From positions 3,596,001-3,660,000 of the forward strand of contig OZ176055.1 in the NCBI GenBank assembly GCA_964247055.1: DNA of 64,000 nt, written 5' to 3'. Shown here in pieces: positions 12,810 to 25,700 of this stretch. The position numbers and the translations under genes are program-made. Each line of letters begins with the position of its first letter. The first letter of the stretch is position 1. The notes beneath the pieces were generated by a model that was not told where the DNA came from, did no database searches, and saw nothing but the letters and a program-made list of their open reading frames with translations. The DNA is from Paragordius varius (Eukaryota > Nematomorpha).

Positions 12810-13648
12810 CTAGCGTAAATCTCGTGCTGCTACGCAGCCCGAGGAAGTCCTTCGGACTTCTGGGAGGGGAGGAAAAATAGCATTTTACGGGGGGAGCGGG
12901 TAAAAAGAGGGCTTAAATCAAAAAAGTGACTCGACTGTGTTCGGCGCAATCGAAAATAAGTAAACAAAAATCATATTTGAAATTGAATGGTCCAACACGT
13001 TCACCGGAAAATTGTCTCAAAGACACGATTTTTGTGGACTTCTGTTTTCAAAAAAACGCGTTTTTTACACGGGGTGGGCCCGAACTGGGTGCCTATTTCA
13101 AAAAAAGGGCGAAGCTATTGTCGGGACATTCATTAAAGATTATATTTTTTCGATGTTTGGATTTGAATAGGTCTGCCAGTTTTCCTGAACCAGATCACAA
13201 AGCCAGCATTTTCCATTTTTATAAATATATAGATTTACCTATCATATGTATAGGATGTTAACAAATATATGGATAATAAAACATTATTTATGGTAATATA
13301 TATATTTATAAAAATGGAAAATGCTGGCTTTAAACCGGTAGACCCATTCAAATCCAAATTTCGAAAAATATAATCATTAATGAATGCCCCGACAAGAGCT
13401 TCGCCTTTTTTTCGAAATAGGCCCCCTGTTCGGGCCACAAAAAAAATTTTTTAAAAGTATTTTTCGCACAAGAAAACAATATATTAGTATGAATGCACCG
13501 TTTTGAAATTCATATGAGATCATAGGTATTAAATAATGTTTCGAAATAATTCACATATGTGGATCATTTTATTGTCCCTTTTTTCAAATAGCCCCCCTAG
13601 AAGTCCGGAGAACTTCCTCGGGGTGCGTCAGCACGAGATTTACGCTAG
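12810..13648. mobile_element. Fold-back/MITE element with ~55-bp terminal inverted repeats
   Basis: The left end CTAGCGTAAATCTCGTGCTG is inverted at the right end (..CAGCACGAGATTTACGCTAG), with TA duplicated outside (12808-12809 and 13649-13650). The arms continue for roughly 55 bp with few differences. The left arm holds an internal hairpin, GAAGTCCTTCGGACTTC (12844-12860). The interior carries the composite sequence shared with 8715-9765 and 30195-31197, first forward (about 12890-13225) and then in reverse (about 13296-13440). No transposase frame. Confidence 0.75.
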
Positions 13649-13743
13649 TAATTTATAAAATTTAAAAAATACTCTTCGTAAACTTTTTTCTTTTTCTTAA
13701 ACAAATTTACCGATACAACAATTGTTAAAAATGTATTTGACAC

Positions 13744-14062
13744 CAGGGGCGTACCGGGGGGAGGGGGGCAAGGGGGTGCATTATGCCCCGGGCGCCATTA
13801 TTCAGGGGTGCCTAAATGATTTTTTAAAATTAAATTTTAATTATGCAAAAATAATAAGAACATTCAAATGAAATTTTTCAGCAATTTTAATAATCCCTAT
13901 AATATATACTCTATTATTCATCTAATTAGTACCATTGAATAAATTTAGTAGATCTAAAATTTATATGACTGTGCTGCCTTATCTATGATGTTTAGGTTAC
14001 AACGTTTGTATTTTTTTTACTAAATTGTTTTATTGGCTTTAAAAGGGGGGAGGGGGGGCATA
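13744..14062. repeat. Fragment of a G-rich-ended MITE
   Basis: It starts CAGGGGCGTACCGGGGGG, a form common at ends of hAT-like miniature elements, then ATTATGCCCCGGGCGCC. No matching right end is seen before the next element begins at about 14063, so it appears cut off. The start was judged by similarity to such ends in general; the family is not certain. Confidence 0.35.
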
Positions 14063-14580
14063 AAACTTGGATACAACATTTAAGTTCTTTGATTCCAATT
14101 GGGATAGTTGGATACCCCAGGCCTGTTTAAAATTAAATATTTTAAAAAATATCGAATGAGTTGAAACCATGGCAAAAATTTGCACATTTGTAACATTAAA
14201 CCGAAATATATAAAAAATTTATTTAAAAATATTCTAATTACTTATTTTTAAATGTCTCAGGGTAAATATTTAGTCAACATAACATGTGTGCACTAGCGAA
14301 ATTAAAAATAATACAAAATAAACCACTTTTTGTATTAATGTTAGAGGCTATTTAAATGTGAAAAATTAGCTTTCATTTTAGCTTTAAAATCAAATAAACA
14401 CGATATGCAAAAATGTTGTAATGGCGTCGAAGTAGTTTGATATGGAACTTTTTTTTTCAGAACCAAATTTTATTTAGATATTGGCATGAATTTAAATAGG
14501 GACAGTCTCTTTGAGTAGTTTTTATAATTTAAACTTAAATATAGTCTGGGGTATTTATCCAATTTGAATCGAAGTGAACA
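14063..14580. mobile_element. CTTAACACTT-family MITE, copy 2
   Basis: Same order of landmarks as copies 1 and 3: ACTTGGATACAACATTTAAG, GGATACCCCAGGCCTGTTTA, AACATAACATGTGTGCAC, AAATAAACACGATATGCAAA and a right end GAAGTGAACACT. Both termini are slightly decayed. It gives the uninterrupted version of the site into which the LINE jumped in copy 3. Confidence 0.7.
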
Positions 14581-16249
14581 CTCCACTACCTTTTGGGCTG
14601 GTTTTATACCAGAGCGATTTATAATTAGGTCTTTAAAGTATTTAAGCTATTTAGTCGAATTAAAAAATAAGCTTTCTTAAGTCGTTTAGGCGCATTATAC
14701 AAAAATTTAAAAAAAAATCAAGATTGTAAAAAAATCCTAGTCGGAAACTTTTTTTGCCTCTATTATTCTTTAAATTTTTCAATAGATGATGCAGAGGATG
14801 TATATTATATTCAAAAAGTGTTAGTAGTTAATTTTAGAAAAGTTTTAGGCATTTTACCAACAAAAACTTGATATTTGATTTTAATATTGGCTGTTCGTTT
14901 CCTTCGTGGTTTGAAGTTTTTCCGATTTTTTAGAGGTCACAAAACTATAAAAATATAAACTTTTTTTATCTAATACAGAAGAACAATATTTATTTAAATA
15001 TTATCTAAAAAGACTTTCAAAACTGCTGTTTATCATAATTGAGCTCTAGAATATAAAACTACCCCAAAGATAATAATGAAGTATAAACTTAGAATAGCTT
15101 TTCGATTCCATTTTAGCAGCAATTTATTTATTTCAAAATAGTTGTTTTTTTAATCGGGTTTATATGGTCGAACTGTAAAGGATTCTTTTCATTAATACTA
15201 TAGATTTGAACAATGTTTAATTTTAACAGGCCATGATCTTTTGGGGTGGTTTATGTCCCAGAGCGATTTGAATATAAAAAGTATCGCTAAGCCGAATTTA
15301 AAAATAGGCTTTTTGGGGGCATTTAAATAAATTTTTTAAAAAAATCATAGTCTCTAACTCTTGAAAGCTAAGTATCTTACTCCATTTTAATGTTATAAAC
15401 CCCATAAATCCTTATCACGCGATTAAACAGCTGATTAAAAAAGAGTTCAAATGTGTTAGGCTTTTGGAACTTACATGAGAAATTACAATTTATAGATTTT
15501 AGCTTTAAATATAGTTTGTGACATATTTTATTGAAAAAAACTTTGGATGGAACTTTTAGCCTTAATCTATGCTGATTTTTCGAGTTTTTGAGATGAAAGT
15601 AATACTATAAAGGAAATATCTTTAAATAATTCGTAATGCCCAGTATTTTAAGCGCCCAAAATATTTTTTTCTTGCACTGATATATTATTGGCCGGAAATC
15701 TGATTATATTAAAGATAATATGTAAATACGGTTGTAATATTTTATGCAGTTATTGACACATTAATAAAGATCCAAACTATTAAATTAATTACACTTAATG
15801 GTTTATTCTTTTTTAATATTTGTCCCTTGTCAAATTTGGCACAATTTTTTTACACACATTCACCATCTTTCTGAAAGTTACCTTTGCGCAATCCTAACTT
15901 TTTAACGTTTGCTTTGCCATACAAACCAAAAAAGATTCTTTAACTTAAAAAAAATCATTTTTAGCCTTATACAGTTTAAAATAATTTATGGCTAAATATT
16001 TAACTTAACGGATTCAAAATTTGCAAAAATTTGATTTATGTGATTATGAATAATAATAAAATATAAATGATTTAAAAACTTTTAAAAATTTCGTAAAGAT
16101 TTTACAAGCATATTAAATTAATTTTGTTTGTACTTTATGTCCATTTTTGATAAAATGGCCTAAAATTTTGGCCTGTTCTTCGAAATTAACTATGTAATAG
16201 TTCCATTTTAATCAAAAACATCGACATTTTTAAATAAAACTTTTGCTTG
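14581..16249. other. Intergenic stretch with dispersed repeat copies
   Basis: Two forward copies of the 'ACCAGAGCGATTT' dispersed repeat lie at about 14580-14720 and 15230-15340. A segment near 15035-15075 reads as the reverse end (GAGCTC..AAAACTACCCCAAAGAT). No exon recognised. Confidence 0.4.
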
Positions 16250-16520
16250 GAGAGGCGTAGTTAGAGGGGGAAAAGGGCGGCTGACGCACCGGGCTAGATA
16301 GTTGAAAGGGGCGCCAGATATTATAAATTTTTTATTTTATTTCAAAAAAATAGGTATTTAAAGGTTATTTTAAATAATACATAAAAAAATCACCCATTTA
16401 TGAATGGTCATTATCACGGTTTAAATTTGATTACTTTTTTAAACTGCAAGGGGTCGCATGGAGAGAAAGCGAGGCGCCGGATTCATGCACTGTACGCCAG
16501 AAATGCAAGCTACGCCTCTG
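16250..16520. mobile_element. 271-bp hAT-like MITE with GAGGCGTAG ends
   Basis: The left end GAGAGGCGTAGTTAG is inverted at the right end (complement CAGAGGCGTAGCTTGC). Flanking 8-mers TTTGCTTG and TTTGCACT share 5 of 8 bases, a possible aged target duplication. The ends are GC-rich (GGGCGGCTGACGCACCGGGC and GAGGCGCCGG) and the middle AT-rich. No coding frame. Confidence 0.6.
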
Positions 16521-16528
16521 TTTGCACT

Positions 16529-17145
16529 ATTTTTCTTATAAATTAAAGGTCTCCATTTTCCGGAAAACGTGTTTAAGGCCCATATTTATCATTTGTTGTT
16601 TTTTTTGAATGTTTTATTTTCGCCAGTTTTTACAGTTTGATGGTGAATTGTTTCAAAGATAAAATTGTCTCTGTGATCAGGCTCTTGATCCAGCCCATTG
16701 AACATCAACCTGCTTTAGATATATTTCTATTTTACCTTTTAAAATTGCACCTCGATTTCAACTCAGCTGACAATATTGAAAACGTATAGATCCATTTAAA
16801 ATTAATAATATTTTGTATGAGCTTTTTTGATTGGCTCTAAGCTTACACCCGTAAATTGAGCAAACAGTTTTTTAGTTGTGTAATAAATTATGTTAAAAGA
16901 GGAATAAAATCTTTTTTAATCATTTGCGCAAAATTGATTATAGATTTAAGTTTTGATGCTTACTGTATGATGGGCGAAAGAAGATCCTTGAAGAGAGTTA
17001 GTCATTTTTTATTATATTAATTATGTTCGGACTATATATAATATATCCTTTTATTGAAATTTATCCATAATTTTTAGCTAAAAATTATTTTATCCTCCCA
17101 ATTCAATCGTAATGATTAAACTATACGCATGTTAGCGCAAAGCTT
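16529..17145. other. Intergenic stretch, nothing recognised
   Basis: AT-rich, no exon, no convincing repeat end found. Confidence 0.4.
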
Positions 17146-17229
17146 CTGGCAGTCAGTGATATATCATTTTCACCCAAAAGCAACATTTTTTCAACCAAAC
17201 GCAACATGTTTTTTAAGCTAAGACAACAT

Positions 17230-19214
17230 TAACACTTGGATACAACGCATTCATTTCAGTCCTTCAATAGAAATTGGGGTAGTTGGATACCCCAGCCCTG
17301 TTTAAAATCAAACACTTTAAAAAATATGGAAGGAATCGAAACCAAAATTTTGCAATAACATCTGGTACCGGCAAATCAGAGGGGCACAGAGACATCCCTA
17401 CTGAAATGATAAAATATATTCCAATCGATATTACCAAATTATTTCAAAACATATTTGAGAGAGAAAAAATTCCTGAGGATTGGTGCACATCCATTATGAT
17501 TCCTATTTTAAAAAGGGGTAACCCAGAACTGTGCGATAACTATCGCACCATAGCGCTCAACCAGGTGTCCAAAGTTTTTTTAAAAATAATACAGTTTCGA
17601 CTAAATACCATTCTTGACCCCGAGATATCCACGATTCAGGCTGGTTTTCGAAAAGGTAGAGGATGCCGTATGATATGTAATATGAGGTGTATATCGAGAA
17701 ACACATCGAAGTTAACAAAGAATTGCATATGTGCTTTGTCGATTTTTCCAAAGCATTTGATTACATCCAGCATAATAAATTACGAAATGTTCTAAAACAA
17801 CTTGGAGTATTAACACATCTAATCAACGTCATATTCTCAATTTATTACACGGCTGTAATATCTACACCTCACGGTATAACTGACTCATGTAAGGTACAAG
17901 TCGGCCTACGCCAAGGATGCGTTTTATCCCCAATTCTTTTTAACGCATACCTCGCATAATAAGAAACATCCCAGAAACTTATGGCATTAATGTAGGTGGA
18001 AACCTACTTACATCCGTTCACTACGCGGATGATACAGTCTTATTCGCAGACAGTGTAGACACGTTATCGCAAGCCTTGCAAGTGTTTACAACTGAATGCA
18101 ATAAATTTGGATTAAATATCAATTTTAGAAAAAAAACACATGCAAATAAACCCGGCTCAAACTAATCCAATAATTCTCAACGGCAACCAGATCGAAACAG
18201 TAAGCAGTTACACGCACTTAGGTAGCATTATTAACAGTGAGAACAACTCTCCCCCAGAAATAAAGCGAAGAATTGCTATGGCTAAAGCAGTCACATTCAA
18301 ATATAATAAGATTTGGATGTCGCATGACATTAAACTAAAAACCAAAATCAGATTAATCAAGGCTACATTTTTTCCCACATTCATATATGGGGGGAAAGCT
18401 GGTTACTAAAAAATATATGAAGAACGTCAAATAAATTTCGAATTATGGGTGTGGAGAAAACTTCTCCAAATAAAATGGACAGACAAAATTTCAAACACCA
18501 CTATTTTAAATAAAATTAACCCAGAAATGTCACTTCTAGGCAGCTTAATACGGCAAAAACTCTCCTTTTTCGGGCACATTATGAGAGCCAACTCACTTGG
18601 AAAATCACTGATGCTGGGAAAAGTGAGTGGTGCTCGAAAAAGAGGGAGAATACGAACTCGTTGGATGGATAACATCCTCAAAGAAACCAACCAATCATTA
18701 TCCAAACTAAACACCAGATCCGGTAATCGCAGTGAATGGAGAAGCTATATTTTCAATGTTGCAGTTAGTCGGAATCGACCTTAGCAACAACAACAACAAT
18801 AATAAACCAAAATATATAAAAAAGTTTATTCAAAAATAATTGATATTACTTATTTTGATGTGAAACCCAAAGGTAAAAATTTAGTCAACGTAACATGTGT
18901 GAATTGGCCAAATTAAAAAATAATACAAAATACCCTTTTTCTATTTCTATCAATGTTAGATGTGTAATAAAAAAAATTAGCTTTAATTTTACCTTTAAAA
19001 TTCAATGACCACGACATTTTGCAAAAATTTTGTAAAATAAAAACGGCGCCGAAGTAGTCTGACATGAGATTTTTTTTCGAAATTAAATTTTATTTAGATA
19101 TTTTTGGCTTATTTATATAATTTTTATCAGGAGAGAAGCATAAATTAAAATTGGGACCGTTTCCTTTGAAATTTAGTCTGGGAAAATAGATACCCCAAAT
19201 TGAACGAAGTGTTA
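17230..19214. mobile_element. CTTAACACTT-family MITE, copy 3, split by a LINE
   Basis: The left part is 17230 to about 17355 (TAACACTTGGATACAACGCA, GGATACCCCAGCCCTGTTTA). The right part is about 18805-19214 (ACCAAAATATATAAAAAAGT, AACGTAACATGTGTGAAT, right end GAAGTGTTA). Joined, the two parts match copies 1 and 2 in order, so the LINE at 17356-18804 was inserted into a standing MITE. TA is present at both outer edges. Confidence 0.8.
17356..18804 (+). mobile_element. 5'-truncated RTE-clade (BovB-like) LINE with reverse transcriptase
   Basis: Reverse-transcriptase blocks appear in order: TGKSEGHRDIPTEMI, a DNYRTIALNQVSKV palm start, IQAGFRKGRGC, CFVDFSKAFDYIQHN, QVGLRQGCVLSPILFN, then the catalytic YADD inside LLTSVHYADDTVLFAD (about 18005-18050). 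The 3' domain follows with WRKLLQIKWTDKIS, LSFFGHIMRANSLGKSLMLG and RGRIRTRWMDNI, ending VAVSRNRP. That tail is characteristic of RTE/BovB elements. The endonuclease domain is absent and the frame is broken into about four to five pieces (open parts 17283-17795, 17687-17959, 18140-18409, 18449-18784), so it is dead. The 3' end is a short (CAA)n/(TAA)n tail at about 18786-18804. Confidence 0.85.
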
Positions 19215-19340
19215 AGTAACGCAACATTTTTTCAAGCAAAGACAACTAAAATTGCGTTTGGTTAAAAAGTGTTGCGTTCGGATGAAAATGTTGCCTTTGA
19301 CTGAAAAATGGTATACAAAATCGCACTTCAGTACATCTAG

Positions 19341-20764
19341 GAAAGCAACCTTTTTACGCCTTTGTTTTAAATTAACTTGTATTGTAATAAACAGGTTATT
19401 TATTTTCGATTTATTCCCAAATAAATTGGCAGAAATAAGATATATTAAAATAAAGGCTACGTACAGCAAAGTTAATTATTAATCCTGCCCCCACCACCTA
19501 TGGTTTATTATATTTCCAAAAAAAACAAAAAAATTAAGATTTTATTTAAAAACTCTACTTTAATATATTAACAATTGTATTTAGGAAACTAATGATAAAC
19601 GAAAATTTAATAAAAAATTCGACTGAAAATTACATGTTAAAAACTGGAATCCGTAGTTAGCTATTACAATACCTACTTTAATATATCGATAGTCTATCAA
19701 TAGCAAATATTTTATAAATAATAAAAACAATAATTAATACCTTGCTAAAGAAACAATGTTTTTTACAATAAATGCAAACATATTTTCTCAGCTACATACT
19801 ATATCTTATATATATTTTTATACTTTGTTTTAGGTAAAATATTTAAGCCTAGAAATGTATAAACAAGTATCTTTTTTCTCATCTTTTTTTAATTTTTATC
19901 CTTAAAATTCTCTTACCTACCTAGTGTTAATTATATATAATATTTTATTTATATTTATTAAATATTTTATAAACTATAATAGCCATTATATTAACATATT
20001 AAACCCCTTTTGTATTGGAAGTTTACATTTATTGTATATGTAGTTATCGAAAAAAAAAGAAAAAAATATATCAATACTCTCTAATATCTCTAACTAGCTA
20101 TCAGAATAAATAAGGGATAACTAAAAAGGTTGGGGAAACTGAATAAAAATATTATATTTTATATTAGAATATTGTATCGTATTTCACTTTCAATCTATAC
20201 AAATATATAGTATAAGGTATTTTATTCTTTATTGTATGGCTAAAGTCCACTATCTGTAAAGAGAGAGACAATAGATATAAAAAATAAACATCCTTTATAA
20301 TATAAATATATAAAATAATTAACAGTTTATTGTTGTTGTTTTTTTTTCACTCATCACCGTCAAGCAAATCAACAGAAAAAATAATATTGTATATTTTAAA
20401 TTTTTCGCATATTAAAATTAAATTAAATCAATTAAAATTATTTAACCGTATAATTCCTTGGAACTAATTTCTCTAGTTATTTGAAATCAAGATTCTAATT
20501 GTTAACCAAAGCTTAATTGGAGAAATTCGGTAATTTATTACATATATTCGTTTTTTAAATTTTTTTTATTTCAAATTGTTGTTTTGCTAAGTATAATCGG
20601 AAAATTAATAATATAGTATCCAATTTTTAATTATAATTAAATTTTTACAAGTAACGTATAAAATTTATGTTAATATATAGCATTGTTTAAATAAAATTTG
20701 TTGAAATATTAAACACGGCTTTATAACAAAAATCTTGATTCCTTTAGATTATCAATTCTGTTAA
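19341..20764. other. AT-rich upstream region of the adhesion gene
   Basis: No exon recognised. Open frames at 19212-19482 overlap repeat sequence and are not supported. The promoter and 5' untranslated region of the gene beginning at 20765 should lie here; no defined promoter motif could be assigned in such AT-rich sequence. Confidence 0.4.
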
Positions 20765-22538
20765 ATGACGTTTTTGGATAATTGGGAAATTCATAATTCA
20801 ATTGATAATAAGTCAACTAGCGACGATAGAAAGTCCATAAAAGTCCACATGAGAACCGAAAACAACCTGGGAACTCAGCGGCAAACCAATTTTTCAAATT
20901 CCAAATCAAAAATAAATTTTAAAACTATCCCTATATGTTCCTACCTGATTCCTTTTCTGTGTTACTTTATATGTACTCTCGCTTTCCTATCACAAGGTAA
21001 ATTAATTTCGATATATCAAAAAATGAATGTGTCCTTGATTATTCTTTCAAATTTTTCAAATATATATATTTTATTTTATTATTTTCAAAAAATATTTGAT
21101 CCTATCTTAATTCTATATATATATGTAGTATTGTCAAAAGCACACCTAAGTGTTAAAATACGCGCTTTGTGAAATTTGAAAAAAGCCCAATTTCGTGAAT
21201 TGTTTTAAATTTCACTTCAACATCAAATTAATAGTAAATGTAATTTTTTTAAATCTTGGTATCTGAATCATTTATATATATGATAAATTTATTATTCATT
21301 GTTTACTTATATAATAATATATAAATTTATATATTAGTCATAATATACACGTATAAAAAATTTGAAATTGAACTGAAAATATTTTATTTTTTTTTAAGTA
21401 AGGGATCTAAACCGAATAAAATATACGAAAAGTCTGGTGATTTCAATAGACTTATAAATCATAATTAATTTATACATATATAAGATGCATAAATTAAATT
21501 GATTCTTTCCATGTTTAATAACTAATAATTATAATTGAACTATTCCATTTTAAAATTGCTTTTAAATGGTAGAAAAAAACTTGTTTTTAGTCTGTAATTA
21601 GTTTAGTATTGATTAATAAAATGATTATTAATTATAAAAAATATTTATTACAAGTATTTAACTTTAAAATATGTATACCTTAAAAATTTATCATATATCA
21701 CCTTTTCTCATCCTTTTGATGAAACTTCATTTATTCTGTTTTATATAAAAAATATATTACGTTCGTTTTTTGCATAGTTGACCGTTAGCTTTTTACAATT
21801 TTGCAATGGTTTATTATTAAGGGGCCATTTATAATTAAAAACCAATATTTTACTGGAACTTTTTGGGGTATCGATAGTTTTTAGTTTGAAAATTTAATAT
21901 ATATCGTGGTCTCATTTAAAACATATATTTCCGAAACTCTAACCATACATATTGCTTAAAATATCGTTTGTAAATTTTAGATATATTTTCCATTATTTTA
22001 TCCATATTCTTATGCATATATACATATAGCGATTTTGTCCCTTTTCTCAAAATAGCTTATTATCGATCGATAGACAAGTCTAATTTTTAGCATAGTATTA
22101 AAATGTTTTCTAATATCCATATATATTAAATATATATGTCCACGATAATGAAAAAACCCATTATCTCACATATGTAAATTTTGTTAGTTTTTAGATTTCA
22201 TAGGAGAGCTCTCGCTGACACATTTTTTAAACCACAAACTCAATAAGGTTTTAAGAGTCTTTTAACAGGTGAAATAATATAAAAAAAAGCTAAAAATTGA
22301 AAAAATTATTTCTTTATTCATCAATAAAAATTTTTTTTTAACCAACCATATAACTGGCTTATTGTAAACGAAATTTAGAATCGTTAAGTTATATAAATAT
22401 ATAGATATTGATATATATTAATATTTAGATTATTTCCTGAAATTATTTATGCTACTGCATATTCCATGTCGAAGAATACGGAAAATGTTTAATGGATTAT
22501 TATATATATATTTATAAAATTTGCAAATTTTAAAATAA

Positions 22539-22577
<39 letters not shown>

Positions 22578-22753
22578 TAGCCTCTTGAACCCTTTATTTA
22601 ATTGACATTTTGTCGTTTCCCTTTCGTTTATAATTAGTCAGAATCTACCTTTTTTTGTTAATTTTGACGTTGGAGATTAATTTAAAAATAATTATAATAC
22701 ACCTCATTTCAAAATATTTTATATTCTTTAATAATTAATTGTTTAACAGATGG

Positions 22754-22787
<34 letters not shown>

Positions 22788-25700
22788 TGATATTAAAACA
22801 AATAAAATAGATGTATAATCCTTTAACTGTACTTTAATTAATACATAATAAGATCTATTTGTTTTAAATATATTTTTTAAACAAATAGTTTATTAAATAT
22901 TTCTGAGTTTTATGGAATATTTGTTTATTGAAACCCAATTAGTATTAACCAAAATCAAATATCTCTCGAATAATTAAAATCCTGCAGCGTTTGCCTTAAA
23001 ATTCTCATTTATTAACTATTCTTTTATTTTTTCATAATACATATATAATATTGTTGTTTTAAATATCATCTCTCTTTCGTTTTCTAAAAACCCAAAACAG
23101 ATTCTAGAGCTTTATAAAGAGTAGAATCTAAGTTCATGTAGAATTTTCTTAGATATATATATATATATATATATATGACAATTCATAAATTATTTAAAAA
23201 GCAAGGACTTTAGCTCTAAAATCGCATTTAAATGATTCATGAGACGCGCTTTAAACCGTTAGAAAGTTTAACAACTTTGTATAAAACACAAATTAACTTT
23301 TTTCTAAATTGGTAAAAAGTATATATATTCTTTTAAAACAAAAAAATTTGATGTTTTGATAACTTACATAGATACCGATAATAATTTTATTTTATTTTTC
23401 ATAAAAAAACAATAGAATGTAACGTTTTTTTTACACCTGATGAAATGAAATAAGTCAAATATATACGCTTTTTTTCTAGATTTACATATATATAATTCAA
23501 ATCATTTTCTTTGTTTTTAATATTTTAAAAAATAATCTATTCAGGTAATAATTATGTATTAATTACCTAAAATATAGTTTTAAAATTTATATGAAAATAT
23601 TGAACAAAAAAAAATAATGCTATTATCAAATTTGCAAGCTTTATTGTTATCATATACGAATATGCATAAAAGAGACGCCATATAAAACGCGAATCCAATG
23701 AGAAAATATTGTCATATGAAATTTTATCAAATCAAATAATATATGATAATTTTAATTGATTTTGAAAATAAAAAAATATTTAAATTATATTGTTTTCACA
23801 TCTTGCTGGGAAATATGAAAATCGAGATATCATCATAATATTCATCAAATTAAAGATTTTTTATTTTAAGGAATACAGCGCAAATTATTTTTGATGGCTT
23901 AAATGTGAATACTTTCCATTGTTGCATTGCGTAAGGTGTGTGCTTTGAAAAGCATAAAATTTATACTTAGATCCCCTCATTTATTATTATCAGACATTTT
24001 TTTCATTTCAAATTCATAGTTGGTTAATGGTGGTATAGAGTACACAATTATATATGTATTTTTTAAATTGGTAGGCTGTCTTGTCTCATATTCCTAATAC
24101 TTTTTATTTGAAAATTCTACGAAATTTCTATATCCCTTTATGTATAGGTTCTTCTTTACAATACATGTCGCATAAGTGTCAATTTCATCTTTTTTTCTAT
24201 TATCTCTATATATATAATATATCATGGTTAATAAAAAAGTAAGCTTTTTCAATACTATGTAACATTTTGAAGAATCCCTCCCTCCCTGTTTTGTGTTCAA
24301 ATAGTTTTTTCCTCTTTAAACTCTGCAAAAAAGATGAGTCTAGTGTCATTATCATTAATGAAATTATTTTTTTATCTATTTTTTGAGAATTGGCACAAAT
24401 ATGTGATTAAATTATGCAAAGAAAATATACCATGAGAAGAGAGTCTAATGTCAACATCCAAATTAAATAAAAGGATTTTTTTAAATAGAACCATTGAAGA
24501 TTTTTTCAGAGATCACATAAAATGTGTTAGAATTAGAAACGCTAATTTAGTGTTTTGGATTGAATTTTGGGAATAAATAGGCCCTAATTTTTGAGAAATT
24601 AATATAATTTAAAATATTAATTAACTTAAATATATCTAGGAACAATTAAAGTTACAAATCAATCCTATTGAAATCGAATATTTTTTTAAAATCTCATAAA
24701 ATTATTATATTTTATGGTAAAATTTTTCATATATATATATATATATACCAATTGTCATTCGCCTCACGTAATTTTTAGAGTCCCCTAATAAAATAATTTG
24801 AACTTGTGTACTATCCTGATCACAAAATGAGATCAACTTTGGTTTTTTAGCCTAAGAAAACTAGAAAATTATAGTATATAGAAAGGGCCAATAGTTATAA
24901 TTGGTAGAGAGCAAGACTGTCCCATAATAAAATGTGTCTCTAAGAAACAAAAAAAGTTTTTCATTATACTTTTTATTGATTTTTTAGGCCTTCTCTCCTT
25001 CATAGTCACATAAAATCGAAAATTTGGTAATCATGCTCGTATAACATAATATGTCTTAGTACATAAAATATTCTTAAATTATTAAGCACAACTTCTGTCA
25101 TTTACACAATATTTAGTTATAAGCTATTAATTCTCTGATTATATGAGCTCTTTTTGGATTAAATGATTTGTTTTTAAAATTGTTATCAGTTTTTTTAATA
25201 TGAAAAAATAATTTTAATAGTTTAAAATGTAGAGAGTTTTAAATAACACATTCAAGTATATTAGTGACTTTTATCATAAATCACCAAAAAAATGCATTTT
25301 TTACACATATAATTAAATGTTTCCTTTCCAATATACCATTTTAAATATATAAATGTTGTATATCAATCTAGTCCCAACTGCAAATGCACTTGATATACGA
25401 ACGACACAAACTATAGCTATTGGCTCAGTCGTCAATGCTATTTGCGAAGGCAAAAAGGTTCAGAATTGGAAATATCCCAATGGTTCCTACATTCCATTTT
25501 CGAATTCAAGGTTTTTTTTTAAAACTTCAAGCTATTAAAAAATGTTATATTATATCCCCATAAATCCATATTTTTTTATATAAAAAGTGTTTAACTACCA
25601 TTTGAATCGCCGACTACTTGAAAAAAAGTGTATTGATTTTTAATTAATTTAGATATATTTAATAGCACATAATTTGTAAAAACATTTATTTTTCGTATAC

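Larger units (their letters stand above)
17146..19340. repeat. Outer inverted repeats enclosing a MITE and a LINE
   Basis: The left arm (about 17146-17215) and right arm (about 19260-19335) are inverted to each other. The left reads CATTTTCACCCAAAAGCAAC then ACGCAACATG; the complement of the right reads CATTTTTCAGTCAAAGGCAA then GAACGCAACA. In addition ACGCAACATGTTTTTTAAGC (left) and ACGCAACATTTTTTCAAGC (right) are direct repeats immediately flanking the inner MITE. The simplest reading is an older fold-back element later hit by the MITE. Confidence 0.5.

Noticed and set aside
12926-13261. 111-codon plus-strand frame
   Set aside because: Lies wholly inside the fold-back element; the same block is broken at 8715-9765 and 30195-31197, so no selection on a protein is apparent.
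13744-14062. Considered a complete hAT element
   Set aside because: Only a left end (CAGGGGCGTACC) is seen; no inverted right end or target duplication, so listed only as a fragment.
18427-18714. 95-codon minus-strand frame
   Set aside because: Complement of the LINE tail domain.
24094-24300. 68-codon minus-strand frame in the first intron of the adhesion gene
   Set aside because: No domain, no splice support, ends in AT-rich simple sequence.
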